Assembly (NCBI GenBank): GCA_000493965.1
Contig: AWNV01000019.1
Span: 1 to 47,347 of the forward strand
Origin: Candidatus Aminicenans sakinawicola JGI OTU-1
Lineage (GTDB): Bacteria; Acidobacteriota; Aminicenantia; Aminicenantales; Aminicenantaceae
Reading direction: 5' to 3'
Length of the DNA stretch: 47,347 nucleotides
The notes beneath the pieces are model-generated. The model was not told where the DNA came from, did no database searches, and saw nothing but the letters and a program-made list of their open reading frames with translations. Below are positions 34,917 to 43,710 of the stretch, piece after piece. Position 1 is the first letter of the stretch. Each line of letters starts with the position of its first letter. The position numbers were made by a program, and so were the translations under genes.

Positions 34917-35636
34917 TTACTGCTTTCCTGAGATTAGAAATTTATTTCCATTCTGTCTTTTCCATTCTTTCAGGCCACCGACGATACTTAGATACTTAGC
35001 ATGACCTTTTTTCCCCAGGGATTTTGCTGCTTTATCGCTTTTACTTCCGTCTTCTGAAAAGAGATATATTATTACTTCTTCAGAGATGTTCTTTGACACA
35101 AGAGATTCCCATTTGTCTATCATTTCGTACGGAACATTCACAGCACCCATTATATGCTCTTTAACAAAACGTTCCGGAGGGCGAATGTCTATAAGAACAA
35201 AAAAATTATATGTCAATTCTCCTATAGGTGCTTGATAGGATTCCAAAGGGAGGACTCTGCCTCTTATGGCAAGCTTCAAAGGGCTGAGAGCAGTATTATT
35301 ATAATGTACTTCGATATGTTTATCTACTGTAACGCCTCCGTAGCCGAGACTCTGAAAGATATATTCCAGTTCTATGCTCTCTCCTGGCTTCAGACTGCGT
35401 TTGGCTAAAGGCCTCGACTCCACACAAGCGGCAAATGTACGAATTTCTCTTATTACTAAATCATCAGATCCTGTGTTTGTTATTGTAAAAGATACGGGAA
35501 TATTCATTCCTTCCGTTATTGAACCGAAATCGAAATAAGATTTGTTTGCCTCGAGTTTTTGCGCTGCATGAAGCGAAGTTGAAATCAAGAGAAAAAATAA
35601 TGCTGCGCCAAAATAAACCAGTACTCTTTTTTTCAC
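34917..35636 (-). CDS. Exported DUF1573 domain plus rhodanese-like domain lacking the catalytic Cys
   Basis: A 239-aa exported protein. Signal peptide (VKKRVLVYFGAALFFLLIST, about 24 residues), then a DUF1573 Ig-like domain (YFDFGSITEGMNIPVSFTITN to LAIRGRVLP) and a C-terminal rhodanese fold (FFVLIDIRPPERFVKEHI, GAVNVPYEM, VGGLKEWK). The rhodanese active-site loop, normally Cys-containing (YCxxGxRS), reads YLFSEDGSKS, so sulfurtransferase activity is not expected. The start is GTG at 35636 with AAGGAG upstream; the ATG at 35681 lacks a ribosome site and would spoil the signal peptide. It is the partner of the thiol-transport gene 10 nt downstream. A binding or sensor role is inference. Confidence 0.78.
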   Translation of the reverse strand: MKKRVLVYFGAALFFLLISTSLHAAQKLEANKSYFDFGSITEGMNIPVSFTITNTGSDDLVIREIRTFAACVESRPLAKRSLKPGESIELEYIFQSLGYGGVTVDKHIEVHYNNTALSPLKLAIRGRVLPLESYQAPIGELTYNFFVLIDIRPPERFVKEHIMGAVNVPYEMIDKWESLVSKNISEEVIIYLFSEDGSKSDKAAKSLGKKGHAKYLSIVGGLKEWKRQNGNKFLISGKQ

Positions 35637-35912
35637 TTTATTCTCCTTCTCCAATTCATTTGTCCAATAAGCATAATTCAAATCCGACCAGCTTATTTAA
35701 AACCTTTAAGTACATTACCAATCCAAAAAACCAAATAAAACCACTTGCAGAGAAAATATAACCTACAGTTATAAAATTTATAATTTTATCTATTTTTTAT
35801 AACTTCCAGTTATAAACAGCTCTTGGCATCTATCCTCAGTTTATAAAGCACTCAGTACAAAATATATGGGGCAATAACTAACGCTTCTAGAAAAAGCACT
35901 GATCTTAATGGT

Positions 35913-38138
35913 TTAAAATAGTACCTTCCAGTTGACAGTTTTTTGATCATTAGATTCAAAATCGCCAGCAAATTTAACTTCGAGAATCCCATCTGTTATC
36001 TTATGAAAAATGACTTCTGTGTCTGCTTCAACTTGCGATAAATTAAAGCCTTCTGGTACGTGAACAAACAATGAGTACGGTGCGCCCTTTACGATTTCCG
36101 AGCAGCCGCTAAGAATAGATTTAGAAGAATCCCACTCAAGGCTTTTTATGCTGACAGCCCCGGTTACATGCCTCGACGATGCTAAGAACTGCGGCCTTTC
36201 AAGCACAGGTCTTATCACATAGACACAAGTGCCGTGTGAAGGGATTAGAGATGTTACTTCATCATTCGAGAGTTCTTTTATTTTCTGGTTCCAGAAATCG
36301 AAAATCAAATATTCCTTTGCGGTATCCAGCCCTAAATCCTCTCCCAGAAAAACGGTTTTGGTCTCTTCTTCGTTTGCCCAGTTGTAAACGGCTACGACAT
36401 CATAGACCCCGGATTCAGCATTTACTTTGAGGTCTAATACCCTGGGATATTCTTTAACATAAGGGCAGGACCAGACTACACCGTTTTTCCTATTGGATTT
36501 TATTTTATAAGGATAAAGGTCTATGGGCACGACGCGGGTTGAAGGCATTGTCTTTCTATAAAGGTCAAGCCTCTTCTCAGGAAGCTTCCCTATAAAATCA
36601 CTTGCCATATAAAGCTCCCCTGTCAGAGCAATAGTCGTTACAATTGTCCTGGCTTCTTCCATGGTCAAAGGGTTTCTAACCATGACTGTATCAGGATCCG
36701 AGTGCCATGTAATATTGTTTAGATAATTCCCGCCAAAGATGGAATTAAAATAAATCTGCATGGACATGCCGCCTTCTTTTTCCGGATACCATACGGCCCT
36801 ATCATCGCCTCCGATACGTGAGCCGTCAAAAACGCCAAACCCCAATCCAACTTCATGCATAGCACATCCGGTAATATACACATCAGGGCCCAGAGTCTCC
36901 CTCAATGCATCCTGAACTTCACGATAAACTTCACTGCTTCCCCTTGCCGGGTTAAAGGCATTTTCCTTGTTTTCATCATAATAGTCCATCCATGTTCCCC
37001 ACCCTGCATCTTTAATATATTCAAGCCCCCAATCTTCTTTAAGAATCTTAAACATCGGTTTCAGATGCTTTTCAATCACTTCAGGATTTGTATAGTCTAG
37101 TCTTACAACGGTATTATCAGCAGTACAACAGGCTCCGGATAGATTGCCTTCTTTATCGCGCAGGAAATAGTTCTCAGGGTATTTTTCCGCGCACTCCGGA
37201 TGGGCATAATTCGAGCCGTATACATTGACCCAGAGCCCGGGTTTTAATCCTTTTTCCTTGATATATTGAAGAATCCATTTTCCGCCTTTTGGGAATGTCT
37301 TTTTCGTCCAATCAAGATAGTTGGCTTCTTCACCCCTCGTAAAACAAGCGTCGAGCTGGACATATTCAAGGCCGTAAGGTTTCAAATAATGCGCAAGTGC
37401 ATCCGTTTCTTTCACCATATCTTCTTCGGTAGTTCCCATATAATAACAGTACCAGCTGCACCATCCTACAGGCGCTTTCTCGAAACGTTCAGGAGCCGGC
37501 TTGTAATATTTCAGTCCTAGAACATCAATGTAATAATCAGGGGTCAGGGAAATATCCGTATCGGCATCAACAGGAAAAGTCACATCCATCAACTTTTGGT
37601 CAGAAACACTGCGTCTAAAATCACTTCCTTCTGGAAACTGGATCATAATGTCTGTCTCACGATCAAACAGGCTGTAAATGTTTTTAGAAGAGACGAATCC
37701 AAGTGAAGTATACATTATTCCATTATCCTGACTCTCGACTCTGGCCGGTATCCTTCCTTCCGAGGCCGGCGCCAGGCTGCATAAAACTGCATTATCAGAT
37801 GAACAGCTAATATCCAACGCCTTCTCTGAAGTTTTGAATATCCATTCAGTATTACTCGGCTCTTCGGTGGAAATGACCATTCCATCTTTTCCCTTTTTTA
37901 CAGTCCACTTCGATAGGATATCGATGCTGTCGTCACCTTTTAAAGCTAACTGGACATCTTTAACAATTACTCCCAGCTTCTCATGGCTTATGGTGAGGAG
38001 TTCTTTTTTAACATCAGGCACAACTTCCCAACCATTGCTGCTTAAACGAAAAGTGGAACAACTCCAGAACAATCCCATAACCAGAACCGCCATACACATA
38101 CCATGCATAATATTTTTTACCCTGGATTTTCCTTTCAT
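35913..38138 (-). CDS. Lipoprotein glycosidase of clan GH-D (GH36/GH27, alpha-galactosidase-like)
   Basis: A 741-aa predicted lipoprotein (LVMGLFWSC, Cys27) with an N-terminal beta-sandwich, a barrel and a C-terminal beta domain. Clan GH-D signs: APVGWCSWYCYYMG at the first strand, YVQLDACF, GLKPGLWVN, the nucleophile-like YIKDAGWG (Asp near 377) and an acid/base-like GGDDRAVW (near 444). It may cleave alpha-galactosides or related sugars outside the cytoplasm; raffinose-synthase-like GH36 members look similar, so substrate is open. AAGGAGG lies just before the ATG. It is monocistronic, separated by 230 nt from the DUF1573 gene. Confidence 0.85.
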   Translation of the reverse strand: MKGKSRVKNIMHGMCMAVLVMGLFWSCSTFRLSSNGWEVVPDVKKELLTISHEKLGVIVKDVQLALKGDDSIDILSKWTVKKGKDGMVISTEEPSNTEWIFKTSEKALDISCSSDNAVLCSLAPASEGRIPARVESQDNGIMYTSLGFVSSKNIYSLFDRETDIMIQFPEGSDFRRSVSDQKLMDVTFPVDADTDISLTPDYYIDVLGLKYYKPAPERFEKAPVGWCSWYCYYMGTTEEDMVKETDALAHYLKPYGLEYVQLDACFTRGEEANYLDWTKKTFPKGGKWILQYIKEKGLKPGLWVNVYGSNYAHPECAEKYPENYFLRDKEGNLSGACCTADNTVVRLDYTNPEVIEKHLKPMFKILKEDWGLEYIKDAGWGTWMDYYDENKENAFNPARGSSEVYREVQDALRETLGPDVYITGCAMHEVGLGFGVFDGSRIGGDDRAVWYPEKEGGMSMQIYFNSIFGGNYLNNITWHSDPDTVMVRNPLTMEEARTIVTTIALTGELYMASDFIGKLPEKRLDLYRKTMPSTRVVPIDLYPYKIKSNRKNGVVWSCPYVKEYPRVLDLKVNAESGVYDVVAVYNWANEEETKTVFLGEDLGLDTAKEYLIFDFWNQKIKELSNDEVTSLIPSHGTCVYVIRPVLERPQFLASSRHVTGAVSIKSLEWDSSKSILSGCSEIVKGAPYSLFVHVPEGFNLSQVEADTEVIFHKITDGILEVKFAGDFESNDQKTVNWKVLF

Positions 38139-38527
38139 TTTATCCTCCTTAATCTATTATCATAATATTACTTCATTATTTAATAACATTAATCCAATTG
38201 AGACAAGCTGTAAATACATCATAAGATCGGGTTTACCTCAAGAAAAGGAGGAATTTAAAAGAGCTTTAGTTTTATGTCACCAAATCGTAGTTTCAGTAGT
38301 TTTAAGTCGATAATTCTGACTATTTAAGGAATATTGACTTATGGAGGGGGCTTGAAAGAGCCCCCTTTTTTTATGGAGTTTTATAAAAAATGACTTTTTA
38401 TATTTTAGCGGCTGAAAATCTCTTAATATTTATATAGAGGCCTAGGGTGCGAGAGATTAAGTTTTTTAATAAAATAGCATGATTTTTATATTTTAAGGCT
38501 TAAGAATTCTATAATATTATAATATAT
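38139..38527. other. AT-rich intergenic stretch with an orphan terminator
   Basis: About 390 bp, very AT-rich, containing the terminator at 38346-38372 and an AT palindrome (TATAATATTATA, near 38511). A plus-strand open frame ending at 38313 is mostly the antisense of the GH36 gene. No complete gene is recognised. Confidence 0.45.
38346..38372 (+). terminator. Intrinsic terminator with no gene before it
   Basis: GGGGGCT - TGAAAG - AGCCCCC followed by seven T. It is a textbook terminator for a plus-strand transcript, but the only gene upstream is on the other strand and starts at 38138. It therefore ends either an unannotated short transcript from about 38.15-38.35 kb or what is left of a lost gene. 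Confidence 0.75.
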
Positions 38528-38854
38528 AGGGATAGGAATGAGAGAAGGCGGAAGCCAAGATATGCCACCCGTATTCCTAAGGATTATAGAGTTGAAGCGC
38601 CTGGTGATTTAGTAGAGGTAGACACCCTGAGGGTGAAGCTTCTGCCTGATCTGGTGCGTTATCAATTCAGTGCCAGAGATGTCATATCCCGATGTGATGG
38701 ACTCAGAGCTTATTGCAGACAGAGTAGTTTTGCCGGTTCTCTGTTTCTGGAATATCTGGAGAGAAAATTTCCTTTACTTGATTATTTAACTCCCTATGAA
38801 TACTATCAACAATGGCTATTAAATCACAGAGACAATGTGTCACTAACGTACTGA
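38528..38854 (+). pseudogene. Decayed DDE (rve-type, IS481/IS3-like) transposase
   Basis: The open frame reads RRKPRYATRIPKDYRVEAPG then DLVEVDTLRVKLLPD, ISRCDGLRAYCRQSS and ends LTPYEYYQQWLLN. The first catalytic Asp (VEVDT) and the C-terminal TPYEYYQQW signature of integrase-core transposases remain, but the stretch with the second Asp and Glu is missing: LERKFP runs directly into LLDYLTP. The N-terminal helix-turn-helix part is also absent. It is a non-functional fossil at the left side of the AT-rich PEGA island. Confidence 0.72.
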
Positions 38855-38928
38855 ACGAGTACACCTCATTGTAGAAGACGGATAAAAGGAGTAAAATTTC
38901 TCGTTTAGAGAGATAAAAAGGAGGGATA

Positions 38929-39315
38929 ATGAAAATTAAAATTTTAGCTTTAGGATTAGCAATTCTTTATTTTTCAAGTTGTGCCACGATGTTTAAAGGT
39001 ACTTCAGAAGAAGTAAACTTCAATAGCGATCCACAAAAAGCAGGAATCTGGATTGATGGGAAGAAAATGGGGGTGACTCCATTTTCTTTAAAACTTGAAT
39101 CGAAAAAAAATTATACTATTGAGTTTAAAAAAGATGGATATACAACGAAGACCTTTAATATCACAAATCACATTGGGGCTGGTTGGATTATATTAGATGT
39201 TTTGGGTGGATTAATCCCTGTTATAGTTGATGCTGCTACAGGTGCCTGGTATTCTTTTGATCAAAAAAATATTAATATGATATTAGAAAAACAGCAACCA
39301 AAACCATTAAATTAA
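38929..39315 (+). CDS. PEGA-domain lipoprotein
   Basis: A 128-aa predicted lipoprotein: MKIKILALGLAILYFSSC with Cys18 as lipid site, then a PEGA domain (VNFNSDPQKAGIWIDGKKMG, TPFSLKLESKKNYTIEFKKDGY). A glycine-rich hydrophobic segment (IGAGWIILDVLGGLIPVIVDAATGAWY) follows, as seen in small surface lipoproteins of this type. AGGAGGG precedes the ATG. Base composition is more AT-rich than the flanking genes. It probably sits in the outer membrane; no enzymatic role is expected. The 63-aa gene follows 17 nt downstream. Confidence 0.82.
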   Translation: MKIKILALGLAILYFSSCATMFKGTSEEVNFNSDPQKAGIWIDGKKMGVTPFSLKLESKKNYTIEFKKDGYTTKTFNITNHIGAGWIILDVLGGLIPVIVDAATGAWYSFDQKNINMILEKQQPKPLN

Positions 39316-39332
39316 AAGGACGGAATAAAATA

Positions 39333-39524
39333 ATGGAAGAAGGGGTAATGTTTGGTTGCACCAATTGGGGAACTGATAACTGCCATGAGGAAGTAGCAAA
39401 ATGGAAGTCTCTTCCTAAAAACGTAGGTGAAGGTGAAAGCTTTCCAATATGGCCACCAACATTAGGAGAAGAACAAAAAAAATTAGATGATATATGCAGA
39501 ACATGCCCCTATTTTAAGACGTAA
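39333..39524 (+). CDS. Small cysteine-containing protein of unknown function
   Basis: A 63-aa soluble protein with Cys9, Cys17 and a C-terminal CRTC pair (Cys54, Cys57) followed by PYF. The four cysteines could bind zinc or an iron-sulfur cluster. It begins 17 nt after the PEGA gene, with a weak GGACGG upstream; a second ATG at 39348 is possible. I do not recognise the family. Confidence 0.5.
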   Translation: MEEGVMFGCTNWGTDNCHEEVAKWKSLPKNVGEGESFPIWPPTLGEEQKKLDDICRTCPYFKT

Positions 39525-39640
39525 CCGGAATGAAGGAATTATTCTAAAATACTTCATTATGATTTTGACAATTCTGTCGAAAAAAATTTAATTACTTAAT
39601 GCCTTCTAGTTTCAGGGTTTTTTTTATTTGTTAGCTAAAA

Positions 39641-39684
39641 TTCAAAAGTGCACACTTTAAGAATCAAAAGGGCACACCTTTGAG
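39641..39684. repeat. Two tandem 22-bp imperfect repeats, possible transposon end
   Basis: Two adjacent units with the shared core TCAAAAGkGCACAC: TTCAAAAGTGCACACTTT at 39641 and ATCAAAAGGGCACACCTT at 39663, about 15 of 22 positions identical. The second covers the stop of the transposase-tail fossil. Tandem transposase-binding units beside a transposase gene end are typical of IS21/Mu-like elements. Confidence 0.4.
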
Positions 39685-39823
39685 GTCAGTATTTTTAATT
39701 TTCTGGATATCGATTAATTTATCATTGCACCAGAATTTGATTTTGGAAAGACCATTATTGAGTGGATAGATTCTCAAGTTTACATTGTCCCGGGGATTAA
39801 CACTATTGGCCCTGAACTTTACA
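39664..39823 (-). pseudogene. Fossil C-terminal tail of a transposase
   Basis: Just beyond the stop of the FAD oxidoreductase, the minus strand reads NVNLRIYPLNNGLSKIKFW then CNDKLIDIQKIKNTDLKG and VPF stop. This resembles the beta-barrel C-terminus of Mu/IS21-type transposases (VxLRYDPxDLSxIEVW plus a basic tail). Only about 50 residues remain and nothing upstream fits, because the frame then enters the oxidoreductase. The stop lies in the tandem repeats. Identification is by pattern only. Confidence 0.4.
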
Positions 39824-41833
39824 TTATTTAATGATATTACCCTTCCTGTAATCATTCCAGATTCTTTCAAACCAGGTGTCTTCCTTGGGAATGGGCCGGA
39901 TTTTGACCCACTGTTTTCTGACATTAAAATTATCATCCAGAAAAATCTCCAATATTCTTTTGTTAACAAATGCATTTTCGGTGTTTAAACTGAATTTCCA
40001 TTCACCATTCAATTCTCCGCACGGTCTTTCACCATGTTCATCCAAGACCAGATAAGACCCTCTGCTTTTTCCGCCCTTTTCCAGATATTCACCGATTGCC
40101 TCAAGATACATGGCATGTGTCAAGCACAGGTCAAGATTTTTCATTGCAGCCGGTAGATATTCTTCTGAGGGAATTTTCATTTTCTCTTTTAACTTATCAT
40201 AGAGATCCCAGGCCTTAACTACTGCCGTTTTAATTCTGGCAGGATTTCGGATATGGGCTCCGCAGCCAGACATCCTTTCCTGAATTTCTCTCCTTGCCGA
40301 GATAATTAGTTCTTTATCTGAAGCATCTGGGTCTATCATTTGCTGTGCAAATTCAAATTTCCTTTCTATCCGTAATCCTGCTGAAGCCGTAAAATGTTCT
40401 TCGTCAGGCGGCACATTATTATAGTTTTTAGATATATACAACGCAGCTCGCATGCTCCCTACCTGCCCTGAATTCAGGGCAGAACCTCCAGGCCTGTATA
40501 CTCCATGTGTGCCGTTTACCTCTCCTACTGGAAAAAGATGCTTAATATTTGATTCCCACCATATATTGCCCTTAAGGCCGCCATTGTTATGCTGGGCACA
40601 AACTGCAATTTCCAAATATTCTTTTTCAATATTAATATTGCGGCTTTTATAAAGGTCTACAGCAGGCTGATTCATTTTTTTCAATCTTTCGATTGGGGTT
40701 GCAGCCAGAGCGCCTGACTTTTCTAAATATTCATAAGCTTCCCTGCACAAAAGGTCAAAAGAAAAATCTTCCAGGATGTCACATCCACCAGGGTTACGGG
40801 TAAAATCCAGAAACACCCTCCTGCCTTTGATTACGCTTTCACGGTAAACAAGAAGATCAATCAAAGAGGAGCCGTAATTAGAGATTTTTCTCGGATCAAA
40901 CGGCCACTGGTAACCTTTCAGGAAAATCGCTGTTGCCAGCATCCCCATATCAGGAAAATATCTGTTTAAGAATTCCTGCTCATCATGGCCATCCTTGTCT
41001 GTGGAAACATACCGGGGAATAGCCTGCTGATAAGACCCTGATAGGTTCCATCTGAATTTTGTGGAAGCAATCCCGTATTGTGATTCTGTAAGATTGTTTC
41101 CTACAGCACCGATTTCAAAGGCAATCCCTGTAGAACCGAGCTGGCTTTCAGGATAGACAGAAGTCTTATAAATCCCGGCTGGCCCTCCGGTCGCCAGGAT
41201 GATATTCACTGCATTAAATATAACAAAACCGCAATCCCCGGAATCAAGACTGTTCTTATTGAGTGCCGCTGCCCCTATCACGTGTTTTTCGTTCTGTTTT
41301 GCCTCTGTCAATAAAGTAATGACTTCATGCTGGTCAAAAACCTTTATATCCTTTCTACGCAAATCCTTTGCCAGGCATTCAAACATCATGTGTGAAGTGA
41401 ACGGCCCGGCAGAAGTCGCTCTCCCCAATGGGTCATGATCTGTCTTATAACCAACATAAGCACCATAACGATCGTGAGGGAAAGGCACGCCTAGACTTAC
41501 GAGATGAAAAAAGGCTTGTGGAGAATTTTGAGCTTCACAAAGAGCAATATCACCGTGCATACACCCACCCTTGAAAAGGTCCTCTGCCATTTTATAAGGC
41601 GAATCATACATACCGCCAGAAAGGGAAAGCTTGTAATAAGTTTGTTTATCAGACCCCGCATTATTGGAAGTCCCCCCTCCCAAATTATCAGTTACTACAG
41701 CAACATCTTTCTGCCCCATTTCAACCAACATGACAGCAGCATTCAAAGCAGCAGCACCACTCCCAATGATAAGCGTATTGATAGAATAAAGCGGAAGCCG
41801 AACTCCCTTACATTCAACTACGCCTTTTTTCAT
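39824..41833 (-). CDS. FAD-dependent oxidoreductase, fumarate reductase/succinate dehydrogenase flavoprotein type
   Basis: A 669-aa flavoprotein with NTLIIGSGAAALNAAVMLVEMG (FAD-binding), LGGGTSNNAGSDKQTYYKLS, ILATGGPAGIYKTSVYPES and the C-terminal HLFPVGEVNGTHGVYRPGGSALNSGQVGS that closes the FAD site in this family. The helical C-terminal domain (ISARREIQERMSGCGAHIRN) is also present. No iron-sulfur or membrane-anchor subunit lies nearby, so it may work alone or with a distant partner; the substrate is unknown. It is cytoplasmic. The ATG at 41833 has no clear ribosome site. It is divergent from the nucleotide-sugar dehydrogenase gene, and its 3' end abuts a transposase fossil. Confidence 0.8.
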   Translation of the reverse strand: MKKGVVECKGVRLPLYSINTLIIGSGAAALNAAVMLVEMGQKDVAVVTDNLGGGTSNNAGSDKQTYYKLSLSGGMYDSPYKMAEDLFKGGCMHGDIALCEAQNSPQAFFHLVSLGVPFPHDRYGAYVGYKTDHDPLGRATSAGPFTSHMMFECLAKDLRRKDIKVFDQHEVITLLTEAKQNEKHVIGAAALNKNSLDSGDCGFVIFNAVNIILATGGPAGIYKTSVYPESQLGSTGIAFEIGAVGNNLTESQYGIASTKFRWNLSGSYQQAIPRYVSTDKDGHDEQEFLNRYFPDMGMLATAIFLKGYQWPFDPRKISNYGSSLIDLLVYRESVIKGRRVFLDFTRNPGGCDILEDFSFDLLCREAYEYLEKSGALAATPIERLKKMNQPAVDLYKSRNINIEKEYLEIAVCAQHNNGGLKGNIWWESNIKHLFPVGEVNGTHGVYRPGGSALNSGQVGSMRAALYISKNYNNVPPDEEHFTASAGLRIERKFEFAQQMIDPDASDKELIISARREIQERMSGCGAHIRNPARIKTAVVKAWDLYDKLKEKMKIPSEEYLPAAMKNLDLCLTHAMYLEAIGEYLEKGGKSRGSYLVLDEHGERPCGELNGEWKFSLNTENAFVNKRILEIFLDDNFNVRKQWVKIRPIPKEDTWFERIWNDYRKGNIIK

Positions 41834-41907
41834 ATTAAGATCAAAAAGAAGCCTCTAATCTTGACACCGCACCTGCCATTTGATATTTCTAACCCGCGGC
41901 AAAACTT

Positions 41908-41936
41908 TTGAGAATTCAGAAGGAATCCTATATTAT
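41908..41936 (+). promoter_or_regulatory. Sigma-70-type promoter for the nucleotide-sugar dehydrogenase gene
   Basis: TTGAGA, a 17-bp spacer, then TATTAT, about 110 bp before the ATG at 42046. Spacing and boxes are close to consensus. The leader would be about 100 nt. Confidence 0.5.
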
Positions 41937-42045
41937 AGACTTCATGATATAATGTTAGAAAATTATTAGCAAAATGATTATAAAAAAATTCCAAATCTTT
42001 TGTCAAAATTTACATACATCGAATCCACTTCTCTAGGAGGCAATA

Positions 42046-43680
42046 ATGAATGAACTTTTTTCAGTAAGTCCGGAGGGCTTTGAGTATCCTTTACCGAATA
42101 AAGAAGACTACGCTAAAGAATATGAAGAAATAAAAAAACTGGCAAACAAGGCCAGAAACGAGGGCAAAGAGATTGTTGTTGTCATGGGGGTGGGATTTGT
42201 CGGGGCCGTGATGGCAGCCATTGTTGCAGATACTGTAGATGAACACGGAGATCCTTCGAAATTTGTCATCGGAATGCAGCGGCCAAGTGTTAGAAGCTAC
42301 TGGAAGATCCCAACATTAAACCTGGGCAAATCTCCCGTTAAGGCAGAAGACCCTGAAGTCGCCCCAATGATCCGTCGGTGTGTCCTTGAAAAGAAAACGC
42401 TCAGGGCATCTTTCAGTTATGATGTACTCTCTCTGGCAGATGTTGTTATCGTTGATGTTCAGTGCGATTATGCCAAAAATGCCCTCGGGAATGTCCATAC
42501 AGGCGAAGTGGAAATGAGCGCTCTTGAGGAGTCATTTGAAATCATTGCACAGCATATCCAACCGGAAGCACTGGTCATCATAGAAACGACCGTTCCTCCA
42601 GGCACTACAGAACAGGTTGCAGGACCTGTATTTAAAAAGATTTTCCGTTCCAGAGGCATACAATCAGACCCTCTTCTCGCTCACAGTTACGAGCGAGTCA
42701 TGCCCGGCAAGAATTACATTGCAAGTATTCGGGATTTCTGGAGAGTATGCAGCGGAATCAATGAAAAGGCAAAAGAGAAAGTTGTAAAATTTCTAAATGA
42801 AGTCTTGAATACCGATGAATATCCACTCACAGTTCTCGACCGTCCGATTGAATCCGAGACAGCAAAAATTGTCGAAAATAGTTACCGCGCATCAATTCTT
42901 GCTTTTATGGATGAATGGAGTCTATTTGCCGAAAGAAACGGGGTGGACCTGATAAAAGTGATAAAAGCCATAAAAGTGCGTCCCACACACAGCAACATGA
43001 TCTTTCCAGGCCCTGGAATTGGTGGCTACTGCCTACCAAAGGACGGCGGACTGGGGTTATGGGCTTATAAACATATCCTTGGTTTCAACGATGATATCTT
43101 TAAGATTACACCTTCTGCGATAGATATTAACGATACAAGGGGACTGCGCGCTGCTCAACTTGTAAGAGATGCACTTCGCAACATGAATATTCCTATAGCC
43201 ACCACCGAAGTACTTGTGCTGGGAGCCTCTTACAGGCAAGACGTTGGGGATACACGTTACAGCGGTTCCGAAGTACTCATCCGGAGACTGGCAGAAATGG
43301 GTGCAGAAATCCGTGTGCATGATCCCTATGTGGACCGATGGTGGGAATTTGAAAACCAGGACGTTTATCCCAAAAACAGCAAAGTACGCTTTTTCCGAAA
43401 TCAAAACAAACTATCTAGATTGAAAGTGCTGAAAGAGCTAGAAAAAGCTTTATTTGGGGCAGACGTAGTTGTATTTGCAGTAAAACACAAAGAATATCTC
43501 GACTTAGAGCCTGATAAGGTAATTCAAGCAACAGGAAAACCCGTTGCAGTGATCGACTGTTTTGGTATTCTGGATGACGAGAAAATCAAACGCTACCTCG
43601 AGCTCGGATGCGAAGTCAAAGGCCTGGGCAGAGGGCATATCCGGAGATTGAAGGACCTTATTAACCTGGATCATTCATAA
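42046..43680 (+). CDS. UDP-glucose/GDP-mannose dehydrogenase-family nucleotide-sugar dehydrogenase
   Basis: A 544-aa NAD-dependent four-electron dehydrogenase that should turn a nucleotide sugar into its uronic acid. NAD motif VVMGVGFVGAVMAA (residues 45-58), ETTVPPGTTEQ, YERVMPG, ENSYRASILAFMDEW and the catalytic Cys329 in GPGIGGYCLPKDGG. The C-terminal domain has VLGASYRQDVGDTRYSGS and VHDPYVD. It is about 100 residues longer than typical members, from an N-terminal extension (residues 1-40) and an insert after the first Rossmann strand (WKIPTLNLGKSP region). AGGAGG precedes the ATG. No glycosyltransferase or polysaccharide cluster is adjacent, so its product's use is unclear. Confidence 0.88.
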   Translation: MNELFSVSPEGFEYPLPNKEDYAKEYEEIKKLANKARNEGKEIVVVMGVGFVGAVMAAIVADTVDEHGDPSKFVIGMQRPSVRSYWKIPTLNLGKSPVKAEDPEVAPMIRRCVLEKKTLRASFSYDVLSLADVVIVDVQCDYAKNALGNVHTGEVEMSALEESFEIIAQHIQPEALVIIETTVPPGTTEQVAGPVFKKIFRSRGIQSDPLLAHSYERVMPGKNYIASIRDFWRVCSGINEKAKEKVVKFLNEVLNTDEYPLTVLDRPIESETAKIVENSYRASILAFMDEWSLFAERNGVDLIKVIKAIKVRPTHSNMIFPGPGIGGYCLPKDGGLGLWAYKHILGFNDDIFKITPSAIDINDTRGLRAAQLVRDALRNMNIPIATTEVLVLGASYRQDVGDTRYSGSEVLIRRLAEMGAEIRVHDPYVDRWWEFENQDVYPKNSKVRFFRNQNKLSRLKVLKELEKALFGADVVVFAVKHKEYLDLEPDKVIQATGKPVAVIDCFGILDDEKIKRYLELGCEVKGLGRGHIRRLKDLINLDHS

Positions 43681-43710
43681 GAACTGCCCTACTGAAGACT
43701 GCATACCGAA

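Noticed and set aside
37834..38313. 159-codon open frame on the plus strand
   Set aside because: Over most of its length it is antisense to the GH36-type gene, has no ribosome site and no recognisable domain; its tail past 38138 is too short to judge.
39664..39975. 103-codon minus-strand frame as an independent gene
   Set aside because: Its first half is an alternative frame of the FAD oxidoreductase; only the part after 39824 looks protein-like and it is reported as a transposase-tail fossil.
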